Source: Gammaproteobacteria bacterium
GTDB taxonomy: Bacteria; Pseudomonadota; Gammaproteobacteria; Competibacterales; Competibacteraceae
Direction: 5' to 3'
DNA length: 64,000 nucleotides
Assembly: GCA_024235095.1 (NCBI GenBank)
Contig: JACKNC010000001.1
Span: forward strand, 868,001-932,000
Shown here: positions 61,919-64,000 of the stretch, piece after piece
How the letters are laid out: each line of letters starts with the position of its first letter
Numbering within the stretch: position 1 is the first letter of the stretch
The notes under the pieces: model-generated
Database searches by the model: none
What the model was told of the DNA's origin: nothing
The model's input: the letters and a program-made list of their open reading frames with translations, nothing else
Made by a program: the position numbers and the translations under genes

Positions 61919-61959
61919 TGCATAACCTCGCGTTGATGGGAGTGGTAGCAGTCTTCGTT

Positions 61960-62712
61960 TCACGGTAGAAATTTGTCTAAGTCAAAATTGTTGCTATTAA
62001 ACTCTACAAGTCTAATCCAGTCTATCGCCCCGTTTTCATCACAGAAACGGTCGATAAATTCCTTGGTAAATCGGTTTGTTACATTGCTCTTCCCAATGAA
62101 AAACATTGCATTGTGTTCTTGGGCCATATATCCAACAGGTTCGATAATTTCTGTATAGAGATGCTGATTCCCGCTAACAAGATACCAGAAGTTCTGCCCT
62201 ACTACTTTCATATATCCGCGAACGTAGCTTGTTTTTGTTTTTCCATAGCAGATACCCAGCACAGGTTGAACATTCATGCCTCGCTTCGATTGCTTGACTC
62301 GGGTTACGGCATTTTTCAGATCCTGTTCCAATTTGTTTTGTTGAGAGCTGTTACCCCAATTTGTTCCTGATTTTACGGAGATCACATAATGAACGCTGTT
62401 ATTGATGAATTCCAAATCCACTCCTGGAGCAGTAGACTTGTGGCCTCCACAGGTCATCTCGGCAATGTAAACAGCTAATCCTTCTAAAAAATCCCCAAAT
62501 AGCTTTTCTTCGGAAGAAGATAAGAAAGCCTCAAGCAGGTTAGATATTAACTCACTTGCAGTAGCGACATTTTTTGCCTTGAAGAGATAAGGATTTTTAG
62601 TCAACAGTTTATCAAGTTTAAGTTCTTCAAGTGATTTAATGCGACGGTGGTGAAAGTCTGCCACATGCTCATTAACATAAGTACAAACCTTATCCAGATC
62701 AAGAAGATTCAT
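61960..62712 (-). CDS. Type II restriction endonuclease, PmeII-like
   Basis: These 250 residues resemble PmeII-family endonucleases: KNPYLFKAKNVATASELI, EEKLFGDFLEGLAVYIAEM, then the PD-(D/E)XK core APGVDLEFINNSVHYVISVK (Asp and SVK lysine) followed by SGTNWGNSSQ. It lies 36 bp downstream of the cytosine methyltransferase gene, forming a standard type II pair. The coding region is AT-rich (around 38% GC by eye) compared with the GC-rich neighbours, a sign of transfer. The recognition site cannot be told from sequence. Confidence 0.85.
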   Translation of the reverse strand: MNLLDLDKVCTYVNEHVADFHHRRIKSLEELKLDKLLTKNPYLFKAKNVATASELISNLLEAFLSSSEEKLFGDFLEGLAVYIAEMTCGGHKSTAPGVDLEFINNSVHYVISVKSGTNWGNSSQQNKLEQDLKNAVTRVKQSKRGMNVQPVLGICYGKTKTSYVRGYMKVVGQNFWYLVSGNQHLYTEIIEPVGYMAQEHNAMFFIGKSNVTNRFTKEFIDRFCDENGAIDWIRLVEFNSNNFDLDKFLP

Positions 62713-62748
62713 TAGTGGAACACTTTTTAAGAAAGATATTTAAGAGGT

Positions 62749-63600
62749 TTAATAAATTTCTTGTTCTTCCACAGTATCAGGCAATTGAATTCGTATTTGA
62801 GTTAAACGGTTCATAGAAACATCGATATATTCAGGATTAATTTCAATTCCTGAATAGCAACGCCCCATCTGCGCTGCTGCTACAGCCGTTGTGCCAGAGC
62901 CAACAAATGGATCGAGCACAACATCACCTTGCTGAGTAAAAAGTCTGATGAACCACTTAGGTAAGTCAATGGGAAAAACAGCGCTATGATTTCGATTAGA
63001 GCATTCGGTAGCCATGTGAATAACATTCGTCGGATATACCAAATTACGCCCTAACCAGTTTGAGATATTTTTTCCAAAACCGCTGCCTACTTTGGATTCA
63101 TCTCTCATTTTGTCGGTTTGACTCAAATTAGACAAGCGATCTTTTGCCCAGTCCCCTACTGGAACCATAACTTCTTGCTGATACATATTAAATTTCTTAT
63201 TTTTATTAAACTGAATGAGTCTTTCCCAGTTATCCCGAAACCGGTTCGGCCATTTACCAGGATATGAATTTTTTTTATGCCAGATAAATTCCTCAGTCCA
63301 AAGCCAGCCTTGTTTTTGCATGGCCAATATAAGTTCTATAACATAAGTATGTCGTTCTCCATCTACGACTCGCTCTTTAATGTTGAGTATAAAAGTCCCG
63401 GTAGGCTTCAATATACGGAGTAATTGTTCCGATTTTGGCAAAAACCAATCAACATATTCATCAGGATTGACTCCACCATAAGTTTTTTGGCGTTGATCTG
63501 CGTAGGGTGGCGACGTAAAAATTAAATCCACTGAGTTATCAGGGAATGCTTTTAGGACATCACCACAATCACCAGGAAAAATTCTGTTCAGAATTTCCAC
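62749..63600 (-). CDS. DNA (cytosine-N4 type) methyltransferase
   Basis: These 283 residues have the catalytic motif IV FTSPPYADQR near residue 28 and motif I VVLDPFVGSGTTAVAAAQMG near 231, i.e. the order IV...I of the β class. The SPPY form is typical of N4-cytosine methylation. NIKERVVDGERHTYVIEL and WLWTEEFIWHKKNS fit this class. It protects the host against the adjacent endonuclease. Like its partner it is AT-rich and stands on the minus strand between the chromosomal mgtE and GH57 genes. Confidence 0.9.
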   Translation of the reverse strand: MEILNRIFPGDCGDVLKAFPDNSVDLIFTSPPYADQRQKTYGGVNPDEYVDWFLPKSEQLLRILKPTGTFILNIKERVVDGERHTYVIELILAMQKQGWLWTEEFIWHKKNSYPGKWPNRFRDNWERLIQFNKNKKFNMYQQEVMVPVGDWAKDRLSNLSQTDKMRDESKVGSGFGKNISNWLGRNLVYPTNVIHMATECSNRNHSAVFPIDLPKWFIRLFTQQGDVVLDPFVGSGTTAVAAAQMGRCYSGIEINPEYIDVSMNRLTQIRIQLPDTVEEQEIY

Positions 63601-63721
63601 CGTTACGCTCCTACACAGGTTTTAACCGAAAACCTAAACACTAAGACAGTTTGTGAAAGATTTTACCAAAATGGTCAGGCAACCCGCCGCCGCCAATTGC
63701 CGAAAATAAATTTGCTGGGTC

Positions 63722-64000
63722 CTACAGCAAAAAAATCGTTGCCAGCCCCAGAAAAATGAAAAATCCCATGCCATCGGTGATAAAGGTCAGTAAAACGCTG
63801 GAACCTAGCGCCGGATCACGACCCAGACTGTGCAAAATCAAGGGAATGGCCACGCCCATTAGCGCAGCCAGCAACAGGTTCAGCAGCATTGCCGCGGCCA
63901 TAACGCCCCCCAAGGGCAGGTTCCAGTATAGCAGGTAGGCGAACAATCCCACGGTGGCCCCCCACACGATGCCATTAAGCAGCCCCACGCCCAACTCCTT
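63722..64000 (-). CDS. mgtE: Magnesium transporter MgtE, C-terminal end (partial)
   Basis: The last 92 codons, open at the window edge, contain the final three transmembrane helices: GIVWGATVGLFAYLLYWNLP, AAAMLLNLLLAALMGVAIPL and SVLLTFITDGMGFFIFLGLA. The GVAIPL..HSLGRDPALGSS..TFITD pattern is characteristic of the MgtE pore domain, including the conserved Asp of TD. The rest (N-terminal and CBS domains) lies beyond 64000. Confidence 0.9.
   Translation of the reverse strand, partial: KELGVGLLNGIVWGATVGLFAYLLYWNLPLGGVMAAAMLLNLLLAALMGVAIPLILHSLGRDPALGSSVLLTFITDGMGFFIFLGLATIFLL

Overview
The window is chromosomal DNA from a GC-rich gammaproteobacterium. Housekeeping proteins (Pgi, PurB, PstSCAB, LivF, Tpm, MgtE, a YadH-like permease) are of gammaproteobacterial type. 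The mix of GH57 amylase, Pst genes and heavy insertion-sequence load would suit a Competibacter/Contendobacter-like lineage, but that placement is an inference from gene content only.

Layout. 0-3 kb: pyruvate kinase (cut by the window edge) and glucose-6-phosphate isomerase. 3.3-9.5 kb: a tightly overlapping plus-strand operon with a DUF4214 protein, a tandem double glycosyltransferase, a single glycosyltransferase, thiopurine methyltransferase and an MFS carrier, ending in a long perfect hairpin. 9.6-12.4 kb: two uncharacterised membrane proteins. 12.5-19.5 kb: an insertion-sequence island. Its centre is a mirror-image structure in which two IS1111-type IS110 elements flank an IS5-family element, next to an IS630-family element and broken transposases. 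19.6-22.4 kb: GDP-mannose dehydratase/reductase genes and a YadH-type ABC permease. 22.4-28.6 kb: a phosphate-uptake operon pstS-pstC-pstA-pstB-pstS followed by a Fic-like gene and a HAD hydrolase gene. 28.9-34.1 kb: a CHAT-protease/STAND-ATPase/TPR locus with a small membrane protein and a zinc-ribbon protein. Its ten nearly identical 120-bp repeats carry one nonsense codon and one 1-base deletion. 34.2-35.3 kb: debris of two transposases and an ABC ATPase. 35.4-44.3 kb: a secreted DUF4214 protein, an Hsp70-like protein without a normal start codon, a PfkB-family (adenosine) kinase, PurB, a DMT exporter and LivF. 44.3-48.3 kb: a second IS island (a frameshifting ISKra4-like element, and an IS1-like element interrupted by a second identical IS630 copy). 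48.4-56 kb: a complete MoxR-DUF58-DUF4381-BatA-BatB/C-BatD operon. 56-63.6 kb: a large single-chain restriction-modification enzyme, a GH57 glycoside hydrolase and an AT-rich type II restriction-modification pair. The window ends inside mgtE.

The most noteworthy points are (i) the CHAT-STAND gene, whose homogeneous TPR array looks like a hypervariable or switched-off immune or protease sensor; (ii) the mirror-image IS110-IS5-IS110 structure, best explained by an RNA-guided IS1111-type element targeting both terminal repeats of another IS; and (iii) a family of C5T3/A3G5 palindromes scattered between genes and also inserted in frame in a restriction enzyme. No tRNA, rRNA or CRISPR array was recognised.
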